Positions 36,059-46,269 of a stretch of DNA of 64,000 nt are shown here, piece by piece. Location: the NCBI GenBank assembly GCA_019802505.1, contig JAFMOC010000586.1, forward strand, positions 1 through 64,000, read 5' to 3'. Source of the stretch: Corydoras sp. C115 (taxonomy: Eukaryota; Chordata; Actinopteri; Siluriformes; Callichthyidae). Position 1 is the stretch's first letter; every line of letters begins with the position of its first letter. Below the pieces are notes generated by a model, which saw nothing but the letters and a program-made list of their open reading frames with translations, did no database searches and was not told the origin of the DNA. Position numbers and translations under genes: made by a program.

Positions 36059-39000
36059 AGGACTTCTTGCACATTTATTAAAAAAAAGAAAACCCTAAAT
36101 ATCACATGGTCATAAGTATTCAGACCCTTTGATTGGACTCTCATATTTAAATCACATGCTGTCCATTTCTTATGATCCCCCTTGAGATGTTTCCACTCTT
36201 TCATAGGAGTCTAGCTGTGTTTAATTAAACTGATTGGACTTGATTAGGAAAGGCAAACACCTGTCTATATAAGACCACACAGCTCAAATGAGAATCATGA
36301 GGTCAAGGGAACTGGCCAAGGAGCTCAGAGATAGAATTGTGGCAAGGCACAGATCTGGCCATGGTTAGGAAAGAATTTCTACAGCACTTAAGGATCCTAA
36401 GAGCACAGTGGCCTTCATAATTTTTAAATGTAAGAAGTTTGGTATGACCAGAACTCTTCCTAGAACTGGAAGTTCCACAAAGTCATCACTGCAGCCCTCC
36501 ACCAGTTGGAACTTTTTGGCAGAGTTGCCCGATGGAAGCCTCTCCTCAGTGCAAGATATATGAAAGCCTGCATAGAGTAGGCCAAAAAACACATGAAGGA
36601 CTCCTAGACTATAAGAAATAAGATTCTCTGGTGTGATAATGCCACAATTTTGGTGTTAATTTTAAGCAGTATGTATGGAAAAAAATCACCTGCCCAATAC
36701 AATCCCAACAGTGCTATGAGGTTGTTTTTCAGCTGCAGGGACAGGACGACTGGTTACAATTGACTGAAACATGAATGCGACAAAGTTTAGAGATATTGTG
36801 GAAGAAAACCTCTTCCACAATGCTCTGAACCTCAGACTGGGCCAAATGTTCACCTTCCAACAAGACAATGTCCCTAAAACACAGCTAAAATAACAAAGTA
36901 GTGGCTTTGGAACAACTCTGTTAACATTCTTGACTGCGCCAGCCAGAGTCCTGACCTAAACTCAATTGAGCATCTCTGAAGAGATATGAAAATGGCTGTC
37001 CAACATTCACCATCTAACCTGTTGGAACTGGAGAGGATCTGCAAGGAAGAATGGCAGAGAATCCCTAAATCCAGGTAGCAACAATGAATAGATAAAATCG
37101 ATAAAAATCGATTATCCAAAGTATGGATAATGAATTTCCATTATCGATTCGTTGGCTCGCGCGATTTCTGTGTTACTCGCAATGTCGTAACCGCTTATGT
37201 CACCTGCAGCGCTTCAATAACGCTGGAAAATCATAGCGGGTTGAACAGAATGAGGCGGAGTCTGCAAAACAAGTTGATAAATCGTAGAAATGAAACACAG
37301 CCAATGCTGAAAAAAGCTCCGGTTTAATTCCAAACTGTGGGAGTTTCACACTGCACACAAATAAAAAATGTGGAACATGCAGCTCTGCAAACACAGCACC
37401 GAAAAAGTACACGCCGAAGCGCCCCATGCTTTCAGACAGCGTCGAGACAAACGGGAAGCCTTGTGCATGGTGTGCAATGCAGACACATATGTCCCGGTGT
37501 CCAATTGACATTGCACACAAGAGGTTTTTTTTTGTTAACTGGCTAATTTGTTAATTAATTTTTTTCAATAGCTGATGTTTTAGTTCATTAGTTAATTTAT
37601 TTTTTTCCAATAGGCTACAGGACAGACAATATCTGGTTCATTACTGAGGGCAACCAAGTATCATGTGTTATGTGGAGTTGACTTTTGTTAAGTGAGGGAT
37701 GTTTAGATGATACATTATTTCTTTTCATTAATTACAGGAAATGTTAACTTAAACATTTTGAATAAAATTACTATATATAATACTATACTATAGAATAATT
37801 TTACTGAAAAACATCCATCTTTGGATAAAAGCGTCTGCTAAATGATTAAATGTAAATGTAAAGACATGGAAAAAATTTTCGATTCATCGATTAATCGAAA
37901 AAATAATCGACCAATTAATCGATTATCAAAATAATCGTTAGTTGCAGCCCTAAATCCAGGTGTGAAAAACTTGTTGCCTCATTCCGAAGAACACTCATGG
38001 CTATACTAGCTTAAAATGGTGCTTTTACACAATGCTAAGCAAAAGGTCTGAATACTTATGACCAAAAATTTCTACATTTCTGTCCAGAGTTGCTCAGGGT
38101 ACATCCTGACCAGCTGATGGATTTAGTGGGCCATGATTGCTGTGGCTCATACAAGCTGATCCCTTTCTCCACATTCACACCTCATGGCAAACAAAGCACC
38201 TCATTCGCTCACCTTCTAGAAGCAGCAAGAGGGAACTGCAAACCTATTCTACATTATGTCCCCAAAAGTGACTGAACATACATTTGTGCAGTTTAACCAG
38301 AAAGTAGGGCAACGGTTGCATATTGACAGGATAAACAAAGGAATAAATTTGGAAAGAAGGAATTAGCAAACTAAAATGCATATCTTCTGGAGCCGTTTTG
38401 AAAAATCTGTGTTTGATCTCACACATACTAAAATAGAGTCCATGGATTTTCAAACCTAAAATGGTCCAGCAACATTTTTAAAAGTCTCTGTTTGAGGAGT
38501 TCAAAAATCATTAGAGAATGAAAACAACTGTCCTGAATGTAGCAAAAAGTTTTAAAGTTAAAACTAAAACATTATTGTGTACATAGCCTCAATGTGAAAT
38601 TAGCTTTTTTTTTTTTTTTTTAAATAAAATTGTGAAACTTTTAGACTGAATGATCATACATCAACGTGAAACTATACCACTCTTACATTTACATTTGGTT
38701 ATTTAGGAGACGCTTTTATTCAAAGCGACTTACAAGGTGAGCACAGGGTTAATCACAACATCCCTGGAGCAATGAGGGTTAAGGGCCTTGTTCAAGGACC
38801 CACACTGGTAACTTTAGTGGACATGGGATTTGAAACCCCAACCTTCAGATTGAGAGCCCAACGCCCTAACCACTGAGCTACCTTGCCCTATCTTAATGCA
38901 AACACAGCCAAAATTCTAGCATTTAAACAGAAAATAAATTAGAAGTAAAATATGAAAAACTACATGGCTTAAACAATCACACCACAAAATTTACCATAAC

Positions 39001-42000
39001 CTGTTGTAAACTCATTTGTTCTTTACAGCCATTCTTCGAACTCCGGCAGTAGACCTTCAAAGTCATAATCTCTCTGTGACAGCAAACATCACGAAATATC
39101 TAGAGAACAGAGAATCAAATTGTAGGTTAGCAGGTGGTACCTGTTTGAAGTCTGACAACAGATTAACGAACATGACAAGCAGAGCTTACTTTATCCCCAT
39201 ATAGTGGTGCCTTATCAACTGGACAGACTGGATTAGGATCACTGCAAAAAAAAAAATCAAAATTTCCATACTTACACAGTATGTTTTTTTAAAATAAATT
39301 AAACAAAAATGCTGAAGTAACAAGCAAAAAACAAGCAGAAGTTAATAACTGTTCATCAGCACCACCTTGTGGCCACCTCAATAAAATCAGAAGTTTGGTC
39401 CGTTTGCTGGTTTGGAGCATTCAGGGGTGCTAATGCAATGATGAAGAAAACAGCAACAATCATGGAGAAGCAATTAATACTGCCTACAACCAAGTGTAAA
39501 AATATAAAATTGTTAATAAGCTTCACAAAAAGGGATATTCAAATGAATTTAATTTAATGAAATTGGTTTTGCCATGCTCTGAAAAAGTGCATCTAGCAAG
39601 AGCTTCATTTTAAACTTTACAGGCTTAAACCGCATACCAACTAAAATGCTGTGGCAACACCTTAATAGCTGTGAATAAACAAATGCTCACAAAACTAAAT
39701 AAATTGAAAATTACTTTATAATAATAATAAAGACTGATAAAGTAAAAAAAATCATATAACTTTAACTTAAGTAAAAAGTTTTTGCATAAAAGACTTTTTA
39801 ACTTTAGTTCCATTTTTGTAAAATAAGTTATAACAGTATAATTGGTCACCTGTTGTTGTTCACCTGTGGTCTTATTCACCTACAAATAAGACCTTTTAAT
39901 GGATAAAAAGTTGTCTTATGTTCTGAAAAGTGAAATATTAAAATTCTTTTGAAATATAAATATGAGGGTTTACTTTTTTATTTCATGGCTGTATTTACTA
40001 GGGGTGAGCTGCAATATTCGCTGATTCGACGATTCGATTCGGAGAACTGTAGTCGACTATGAACCTCATAGTCGAATGTACCATTTTGACCACATGGGGG
40101 TGTCCATGGCTGCTGCTAAGCATTAGTTTTTACATGAAATGTCTTTGTTTTCGTTATATATATATAGCCTTTTGTCAAATAAAATCCTAATTTTTAGGTT
40201 TTTAGGGTTTTTCAGGTTTTTCCTTTGAAGTGGAAAAAAGTCCAGAACAGGGATCTCATTTACGGTGCTCTAGAAAAACGAGTAAAATATTTTTTTTTAA
40301 ATCTTTTTTAAAAACCACGCTTATAGCGCCATCTTGTGGTGAAATTTTAACTGATTCGACTATCAGTCGACTATAGGGAAAATCTGATGAATCAGATTCG
40401 ACTATGAAAAACCTTTGTTGAATACAGCCCTAGTATTTACTCATTTACATTCTCCTGCCTCTGTACTACAAATACAGGGAGTTCCTAAATGAACTAACAT
40501 TTTAGATTTGCCACCATTTTGAGATTTTTAGTCATTAGCTAAGGTTAAATTATGAAAAGGTGCACGATCAAACACCACATAAATTTTTTAAAATATGCAA
40601 GCCATCGGACATTTGCAAATTGGGTTTTGAAAACCACCAGTTGACATGAAGTTTTAGAAAAAAAAAAAAATCAGCAAAATGAAATGAAGCCATGCAGTTT
40701 TTCAATAAAAGTTCTAAATGTAAATGTTTTTGCAAACAAAATTTAATAGGTGTTTTATCTTGAGATGATATGAATTGGCCCCCAAGATGATGTTACTTGG
40801 CACTGGGTTTCTTCAGGTTTATCTTAACGATAAAGTGCATATCAACAAAACACAATCCATTGAGGACCTCAAAGCATAAATTTGACAACATTGCAGAAAT
40901 GTCTCAACAATTATGTCAGCATATCATGGAAATTTTGATTAAAAGGTAAGATGTGCTGCCAGGATCATGGTCAAATACAGCAAAAACCATATTAATGTTT
41001 GGGAGAAAAAAAAAAAAAAAAAGCGTTCTTTTCTTTTTTTACATTTTGGAACCTCTTATATTAAAAAAAAATAGCATTACACTGCATTCCAAAATATTAT
41101 GCAAATAATATTTTCAGATTTTTCTAAATGGTCTATGAAGATGGCAGATTGTAGGCACCCATAACGCACTGTTCCAAATTATTATGCCCAACAGAGTTTT
41201 GAAACATTTTATAGATTATAAAGAACTGATTTGTTGAATTTGCATCATTAAGAGGTCACCGAAATACCAGATTCACTGAAATCAAAAGCTATTTAAATCA
41301 AAAACATTCTAATAGGCCAGGTTAGCCTTACAGAGCAGCTGTTTTAATGTGAACGGTGGATACACCAAAGGTTCTCTATAGGATTGATGTCAAGGGGAAC
41401 TTGGTGGCTATACCATGAGTTTTTCTCCTTTTATATCCATAGCAGCCAATGACAAATGTATTTTTCGCAGCATAAGATGGTGCATTGTCATGCATAAAGA
41501 TAAATAATTTCCCTTTGTGAGCACTGATTGATGGTGGCCAAATTGTAGGCCACTGCAAGTTATGCACCACCGCAAGCCTTTGAGGTTTGCAGGACTCCAA
41601 AGGCACCAGCAGCTTTAAAAATACCAGTTTACTAATTTGTAATGGCATTTAATTATATTAATTTGTCTGGCAGAAACCCTCCTCATTATACCATTATCTA
41701 CATGAACCTTTCTGTGCTCTGAGTCAGCCACAAACCACTTCAATGTATGATCACACTTAAATTTTTGTGAAATATCCAATGTTCTCACGCCTTGACCAAG
41801 GCATTGCACTATTTGATTCTCTAAGCAGCAGAGAAATCCTTTTTCTTTCCCATATTGTTTGAAACCTGTGGCCTGCTTAATAATGTGGAACATCCTTCTT
41901 AAGTAGTTTTCCTTTAATTGGTCTCACCTGGCAAACTAATTATCACAGGTGTCTAAAATTGATTTCAGTAATCCAAAGAGCCCTGATAATGCCATTCATT

Positions 42001-42308
42001 TGCATAATAATTTGGAACCTTGTGTAAATGCTACAATATTTCAGAATTGTGGGATTAAAATATGAGATGTGATTGAACATTCAGTGACCAAACCTGAGCC
42101 TCTGGTTAATGCAGCTTTCACAAAACCGATGGCCGCACTCAGTCTGTCGAGGATTACACAGTACCATACGGCAGTGCTCGCAGCAGTACTTAGGCTCTGG
42201 TGGCATGACGAAGTGGTCCAAAAAGCCACCATGCAGCGGGAGAAGGGACTGCTGCTGTTGTGGAGTGGTCTGATTCTCCCGTCCATCCACACAGCGCACT
42301 GAGGACAT
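30842..42308 (-). CDS. traf3: TRAF3, TNF receptor-associated factor 3 (10 coding exons)
   Basis: TRAF3 is a cytoplasmic adaptor and RING-type protein. It binds TNF-receptor family tails and MAVS/TLR adaptors, restrains non-canonical NF-kB through NIK turnover and promotes type I interferon signalling. Coding exons are 42308-42094, 39241-39190, 39099-39001, 35781-35617, 35235-35155, 35029-34955, 33046-32954, 32800-32660, 31721-31541 and 31413-30842. All have AG/GT borders and compatible phases, for 1674 bp (557 residues plus stop); the human protein has 568. Domain order is RING (CEHCRMVLCNPRQTECGHRFC), TRAF zinc fingers, coiled coil, and MATH domain ending in VDTSDLPDP. The C-terminus matches TRAF3 rather than TRAF5. 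No disabling change was seen. The ATG is three bases inside an exon preceded by a good acceptor, so at least one 5' non-coding exon exists. Confidence 0.95.
31541..31721 (-). CDS. traf3: traf3 coding exon 9 (coiled coil)
   Basis: 181 bp, acceptor GTTTGTGCAG, donor GTAAGTGG. It encodes a heptad-rich segment (EKLLDMEIELRELRPLRSMR) and a polar linker. It ends with one base of a split codon. Confidence 0.92.
31741..31905. repeat. (ATAC)n, (TA)n, (ATAC)n microsatellite in traf3 intron
   Basis: A symmetrical array: ATAC units, a TA run of about 65 bp, then ATAC units again, 20 bp upstream of the exon 9 acceptor side. Confidence 0.95.
31906..31986 (-). mobile_element. V-SINE, 3' fragment
   Basis: It carries the tail (ATTCATTC) and ATCTCCCGCTTTATCC up to GGGGAGAACGTTTCGGG, then breaks off. 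The same stretch occurs at 32273-32346 in the next copy. Confidence 0.85.
32035..32262. mobile_element. Two Tc1-like terminal fragments
   Basis: AACTTAATATTTGGTTTCAC (about 32090) resembles a subterminal part of the Tc1 at 53923-55557. CACTGTGTTCCAAATTATTA starting at 32122 matches the terminus of the Tc1 at 41080-42024. No coding remains. Confidence 0.55.
32267..32609 (-). mobile_element. V-SINE, near full-length copy in traf3 intron
   Basis: Minus orientation: the head at 32609 (GGCGGCATGGTGGTTTAGTG), B-box GGTTCGAATCCC, V core (CTCCGGGTTCTCCGGTTTCC) and tail near 32270. It lies between traf3 exons 8 and 9. Confidence 0.88.
32660..32800 (-). CDS. traf3: traf3 coding exon 8 (coiled coil)
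   Basis: 141 bp, acceptor TTTTACCTCAG, donor GTGAGAG. It encodes MEDVKCELMERYKVLPSLSS and more heptads ending QKLLGMQ. Both ends are in phase 0. Confidence 0.93.
32954..33046 (-). CDS. traf3: traf3 coding exon 7
   Basis: 93 bp, acceptor TTTTTTTACAG, donor GTACTTTT. It encodes GLNQEMREHEMSFASEHLRL and continues into the start of the coiled coil. Confidence 0.93.
33146..34884 (+). mobile_element. Tc1-like transposon in traf3 intron, split by a hAT-like MITE
   Basis: The termini CAGCACAGACCAAAGGTTTG and its inverted partner (ending GGTCTGTACTG) are flanked by TA on both sides. The transposase reads plus-strand, in pieces: about 33975-34140 (helix-turn-helix, damaged) and 34196-34540 (GVMVWRCFAGDTVGDSFNIE, FIFQQDNDPKHTS, PPQSPDLNPVKMV). 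It is opposite in strand to traf3 and has several stops. A 385-bp MITE sits inside it. Confidence 0.88.
33363..33747 (+). mobile_element. hAT-like MITE
   Basis: It starts TAGGGGTGAGCTGCAATA, ends GAAGACACCCCTA, and is flanked by an 8-bp duplication with one mismatch (CTTCGCTC / CTTCGCAC). Multiple GTCGACTAT/ATAGTCGA motifs lie near both ends. Non-coding, 385 bp. Confidence 0.8.
34955..35029 (-). CDS. traf3: traf3 coding exon 6 (TRAF zinc finger)
   Basis: 75 bp, acceptor ATTTCATAG, donor GTTATT. It encodes LSSHQHDCPKAQVMCSFFRF plus GCTYK, with Cys and His zinc ligands. Confidence 0.93.
35155..35235 (-). CDS. traf3: traf3 coding exon 5 (TRAF zinc finger)
   Basis: 81 bp, acceptor TCTGTCTCAG, donor GTAAGC. 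It encodes MHKETVCPAFPVACPNHCSF and SSILRSE, matching the CP..CP..C spacing of TRAF-type zinc fingers. Confidence 0.93.
35617..35781 (-). CDS. traf3: traf3 coding exon 4 (TRAF zinc fingers)
   Basis: 165 bp, acceptor GAACTGCCAG, donor GTACAG. It encodes DHLNVCEYFVVPCPLGKCKE, then KVMRKDMAEHLSRKCKYRET and TCEFCKHKMAITELQ: two zinc-finger units. Confidence 0.94.
36009..36057. repeat. Poly(A) tract, 49 bases
   Basis: Uninterrupted A run inside the left portion of the Tc1-like element. Confidence 0.97.
37076..37952. mobile_element. hAT-like element inside the Tc1 element
   Basis: 877 bp, starting TAGCAAC and ending GTTGCAGCCCTA, with an exact 8-bp duplication AATCCAGG at 37068-37075 and 37953-37960. 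ATCGATTA-type palindromes crowd both ends (about 37098-37150 and 37880-37935). It carries a SINE tail near 37813-37858 and possibly a decayed transposase N-terminus around 37325-37520. Confidence 0.82.
38067..38685. other. traf3 intron sequence, nothing recognised
   Basis: Unique-looking intronic DNA with an AT-rich run. No repeat family or exon was recognised. Confidence 0.5.
38688..38888 (-). mobile_element. tRNA-derived SINE (second family), full copy
   Basis: The minus-strand head is GGTAGCTCAGTGGTTAGGG, with a degraded B-box region GGGTTTCAAATCCC. The middle is CCTTGAACAAGGCCCTTAACC and the tail GCGTCTCCTAAATAACC. It shares its 3' end with copies at 55909-56068 and 61448-61640. Confidence 0.85.
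39001..39099 (-). CDS. traf3: traf3 coding exon 3
   Basis: 99 bp, acceptor CTGTTCTCTAG, donor GTTATGG. It encodes IFRDVCCHREIMTLKVYCRS and SKNGCKEQMSLQQ, linking the RING to the first zinc finger. Confidence 0.93.
39190..39241 (-). CDS. traf3: traf3 coding exon 2 (end of RING)
   Basis: 52 bp, acceptor TTTTTTTGCAG, donor GTAAGC. It begins with the third base of a codon split from exon 1 and supplies the last RING cysteine pair (DPNPVCPVDKAPLYGDK). Confidence 0.92.
39999..40432 (+). mobile_element. hAT-like MITE in traf3 intron
   Basis: It starts TAGGGGTGAGCTGCAATA, ends GTTGAATACAGCCCTA, with a perfect 8-bp duplication GTATTTAC (39991-39998 and 40433-40440). Its flanks match the copy at 33363-33747, but the middle differs by about 100 bp. 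Confidence 0.88.
41080..42024 (-). mobile_element. Tc1-like transposon in first coding intron of traf3
   Basis: Termini CACTGCATTCCAAAATATTA and, at the other end, TAATTTGGAACCTTGTG. The antisense transposase is in pieces: 41893-41615 (YGKEKGFLCCLENQIVQCLG) and 41648-41376 (FIFMHDNAPSYAAKNT, the second catalytic block). It has frame changes and a short internal deletion. Confidence 0.8.
42094..42308 (-). CDS. traf3: traf3 coding exon 1 (RING finger)
   Basis: The exon spans 42311-42094, acceptor GGTGTTATGCAG, donor CAG|GTTTGG. The ATG at 42308 starts MSSVRCVDGRENQTTPQQQQ. The RING follows with C-x2-C, CGHRFCESC. A further in-frame ATG upstream lies in the intron and is not used if the acceptor is correct. 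Confidence 0.93.
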
Positions 42309-42344
42309 GACCTGCATAACACCACAAAACAAATTGCAGGCAAG

Positions 42345-45300
42345 TAATTGACACTAATTGTGGCAAGTTTCTGCTACATATGGTGAGATTCTAAAATGTT
42401 TTGTCATTATTTAAATACAAAAAAACCTATATTTACTATACCTATAGTCCTACTAATAATTAATTTTCAAAAATGTTTTCTTCTTCCTAGGGGGGGCTTA
42501 ACAGAAAATAATTGAGAATCACTGAATTATACTAAAGAGGCTGCCTTGCTAAAATCACAAAAGCAACCACTTAATTTTCTGTCCTTATCCTGCTGGATGT
42601 TTTCAAATCTCATCAAGCTAACACTGGTGTGGCTCAGGGATTGGTGTTTTGGTCATCCACAAATTTTCGTTCTACATGTTCTCATTCGGCTCTGTTATTC
42701 ATGCACATGATTTCTCTCACCAATTTTACATTCTTTGCTACCGGATATTTGCCTGCCTCATTGACATATCTGTTTGGCTGAAGGTCTGTCATATAAAGCC
42801 TAATTTCTCAGAAACAGAGCTCCTGAATATTTCAATAGATAATTGGTTCTCCCCAGCCAGATTGGTCCGTAAGCTTGTCGTTACTATTGATTTGCAGCTC
42901 AAACTATCTGTCCCTTTCTGCATTAAGTTAATCACATGTTTTCTGAAAGCACTTACTGTAATGTATATATTTTTTAACATCAAACTCAGATCAGCAAATG
43001 ATTCTGTTGCTCAGCTGGTTAATGACTTGTCACCTCACTTGTAAGTTGGTTTAGATAAAAGCATTTGCAATATGACGAAATGTAAATATAAATGAGTAGA
43101 CACCGTGTTTTATTTAAAGAAAGGACCTTCACAGCACATTTGTGGAATGTACAAAGAAGACTTACAAGGACTTTAAAAGAGAGTTATAGATGCTCAACAG
43201 GCTGAAGAAGGTTACAAATCTGTCTCTAAAGAGTTTGGACTCTTGGAACAAGTCAGACCATTATACTACAGCAGTAGTATTCCCTTGCTACAATCTAACC
43301 ACAAAAGGGATTACTATTTTCATTTTTTCTGTCTTGTTCAGGCAAAAAATATGAGCTCAACTACTGTATAACACTACTGTAAGACATTGAAGATCTGATC
43401 CAAACAAAGTCTGTGCTCCTGCAAATCACCAATGTGTCAAAAGCAAAGTAAGTAGAACAAACTTATCATTCGTCCTAAAAAAAATTACCAAAAGAGCAAA
43501 ATGCACTGAATGATTACATGGTGTCAAGTTATTACATATTTTCATTTTTATATTGTATTTCTCAGGACATGGTCCCAGCTTTTAATTAAGGCAATGTTTA
43601 CACTTGCTGACATCACTGCTCTTACAACTGAAAGATTACAGCCAGACAAAAGCTTGTTTCAGGATTCTAAACAGATGACTCAGCCCCTAAAATCTTTTTT
43701 AAATGGCCTCAGGTTTATGATGGGTGTGTCACCAGTAATAAGAAGTTACAATTAACATATTTGAAATATCCTGAAACTCTGCAATCAACATATAGATTAA
43801 ACTGTTTAAATTTAAAGTAATAAAAATCAACATTATGCTGTCAAAACACAAGGGGTGTAAATATTAATTATAATAAGTGTATCGATTAATTTGTTAATAT
43901 TGCTGCCTTTTTGTTAGCCTATTTTACCATCAGCTCCAACATATGCATATTATCTTCTCCAAAACTCCGGGTGCCTCATTAATGTATTTCAACTTCGCTT
44001 ATACTTCACAAGAGGGAGAAGGAAAAAAGTGATATGCTACACTCTGGTTAGCGTAAAGACATAGACTTAGGCAAATTTAGGCAAATTATTTTCTTGTTGA
44101 TTTATTCAAAACTTCATAGATTTAATGTAAAAAAAATAGACTATTTAATCCTAATTAACCATACCAAAAATTAGCATTTTAAAACAAGACCATGATTTTT
44201 AGGCTCTAGGCACTAAAAACATAAAAATGGCATGGCCTCTGCACCCTTTTCAAGTTACATACCCCAAAATGGGTTGAGATTCTAAAATATGTATGGCTCT
44301 TTGCAGACCTACATCTAATTTTTTTGAAGATACTCTCAAACAAATGCTGTGGCCTTGGTAGCCAATAGGGTTTCAAAGGAAAAAGGACAAGGACAACTAC
44401 CAAAGATTTGAGAAAATTTGAACATAAAACATTTTTTCAGGTTAAACATTGAATTAAGATCAACTCCCAAACCTACTGTCAGTTTTTAGAAGAACATTTC
44501 CTTAAGTAGTGATACAAGAAAAAGTTTGCATTTTAAAACAAGACCATGATTTTTATGCTCTAGGCACTAAAAACATGCCACACCTAAATATAACCCTAGT
44601 GAAAACTGGATTTTACTTAAAAGAGATTTATGCTAAAGGAAAACAGTATACCTCTCTCAACAGATCTCTCTTAAAAGCTGATGATCAGTAAATTAAGAAA
44701 CTAACAGGGTTATGGAAGACTTATGAGGTCTAGTTTTAAAAAAGTGGCTACATTGGTGACTATTTTTGTCAGAAAGGTTAATGTAAAATGCCACCGTTTT
44801 CCTAAAAGAGCACTGCTGCCGATCTACAGCTAAAGCTCTTATGTGCAAGTCAGAATGACTTCGGAACCATGTTTTGTGGACAAATTAAAACAAAATTGTT
44901 TTTTTTGGTTAAAATGTGAAATGTTATGTTTAATGAAAGAAATTACAATCCACAAAGTGGTGAAAGGTTGTTTGCGCCATTAAATTGACATTTAATCATA
45001 GTTTTTATTTAGAAGACAGATCATTCATCTATTAATTAGGACATGGATGGAATATTTACACAATATATTTTTTCAGGTATGATAAACTCCTAGGAAAACT
45101 TAATATATTGTCATTCATTACTTTATTCAATCTAATGGATTTTTACTTTCATAACATTTTCCACTGTTCAGCCCCGTCCAAGTTATATATCATATACAGT
45201 CTCTGGACATCTGTCAAGAAGAAACCTATAAACTATGGAGTTTTGTGACCTGTCAAAAATCATCAATTTTTAACCACATCTTAGGTAAGATCATTTCATT

Positions 45301-45880
45301 TTAGGTAAAACAGGAGGTAAATGTATCAATTGTAATATGGAAATACAAAAAATTTAATATAGAAATAAATAGTATTTTGCCTATATATACAATTTTCCTA
45401 CAAATGGAAAGATAAGTTTGCAAACATAACTAATCTCATGCAAACACTGCTAGCTCTGTTAAAGCTACACTGCCACAAGAACGAAGGTTATCAGCTACAA
45501 ATAGTAAACATTTTGTTATTTATTTAACATTGATATTTAGATAAATACATCATAAATCGTTGTGGTTTTTTTTACTGGTGGGCTTAGATTGCTCCTACTG
45601 TATATACTGTGAGTCTGTATAAGTAAGTTTGAGCGCAGGGATGGATTGGATCCTGGGTGTATCTGCTCAGCACACAAAATATTCTCCCCTCAATGGACAT
45701 GGGGAACCCCTACAATCACCATAGTAAAGGATTACATAGATAATATGATAAGGTAATTCATTGTTCTGTCTTGTGTACTGCACTTTTTGTCATGTTGAAT
45801 GTCATTTGTTCTGATGACAATCTTGTTCAAAAGGTTTTTATTTTCTTTAATTTAAAAAAAAAAATAAAAACATTTTTACT
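42345..45880. other. traf3: 5' intron of traf3, old repeats only
   Basis: No exon was recognised. It contains a SINE tail at about 43030-43092, a decayed Tc1 helix-turn-helix fragment at about 43130-43265 (GAAGGTTACAAATCTGTCTC), a 47-bp direct duplication at 44176-44222 and 44530-44576, and a decayed V-SINE 3' half at about 45605-45745. Confidence 0.5.
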
Positions 45881-45902
45881 TATTAAATATATTGCTGTTT
45901 AC

Positions 45903-46252
45903 GGCGGCACGGTGGCTTAGTGGTTAGCACGTTCGCCTCTCAGCGCTAGGGATTCCCGGTTCGAATCCCCATCTGGGTGGAGTTTCCATGTTCTCCCCGT
46001 GTCTGCGTGGGTTTCCTCCGGGTTCTCCGGTTTCCACCCACAGTCCAAAAACATGGATCAAGTCAATTGAATTCTCAAAATTGCCCCATATAGAGTATGT
46101 TTGTGTGAGTGAGTGTGTGCCCAGCGATGGATTGGCGCCCCGTCCTGGGTCTATCTGCCCAGCGCCCGAGACGTTCTCCCCTGGATGGGCATGGGGAACC
46201 CCACCGCAACCCTACTAGAGGATAAAGTGGGAGATAATGAATGAATGAATGA
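45903..46252 (+). mobile_element. V-SINE, full-length reference copy
   Basis: The best copy in the window. The tRNA-like head has A-box TGGCTTAGTGGTTAGCAC and B-box GGTTCGAATCCC. The core is GTTCTCCCCGTGTCTGCGTG followed by GGTTTCCTCCGGG, and the tail (ATGA)n. It is flanked by an exact 14-bp duplication ATATTGCTGTTTAC (45889-45902 and 46253-46266). Confidence 0.93.
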
Positions 46253-46269
46253 ATATTGCTGTTTACTTA

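Larger units (their letters stand above)
35921..38066 (+). mobile_element. Tc1-like transposon in traf3 intron, split by a hAT-like element
   Basis: It starts CAGTGTGTACTGAAAGTATT after TA and ends near AAGGTCTGAATACTTATGAC. Plus-strand transposase remains are visible from about 36300 (CAAGGGAACTGGCCAAGGAG) to 37068. Stops are frequent. A 49-base A run (36009-36057) lies in its left part. Confidence 0.8.

Noticed and set aside
37130..37546. An intact gene inside the hAT-like element
   Set aside because: Only short frames of 65-70 codons in different registers; at most a decayed transposase start.
42081..42332. An upstream in-frame ATG (MFCGVMQV...) as the traf3 start
   Set aside because: A good acceptor (TTATGCAG) lies between it and the next ATG, placing the first ATG in the intron.
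45903..45972. A possible tRNA gene (A and B boxes intact)
   Set aside because: The downstream sequence is V-SINE core and tail, the acceptor stem does not pair, and several copies exist; it is a SINE head.
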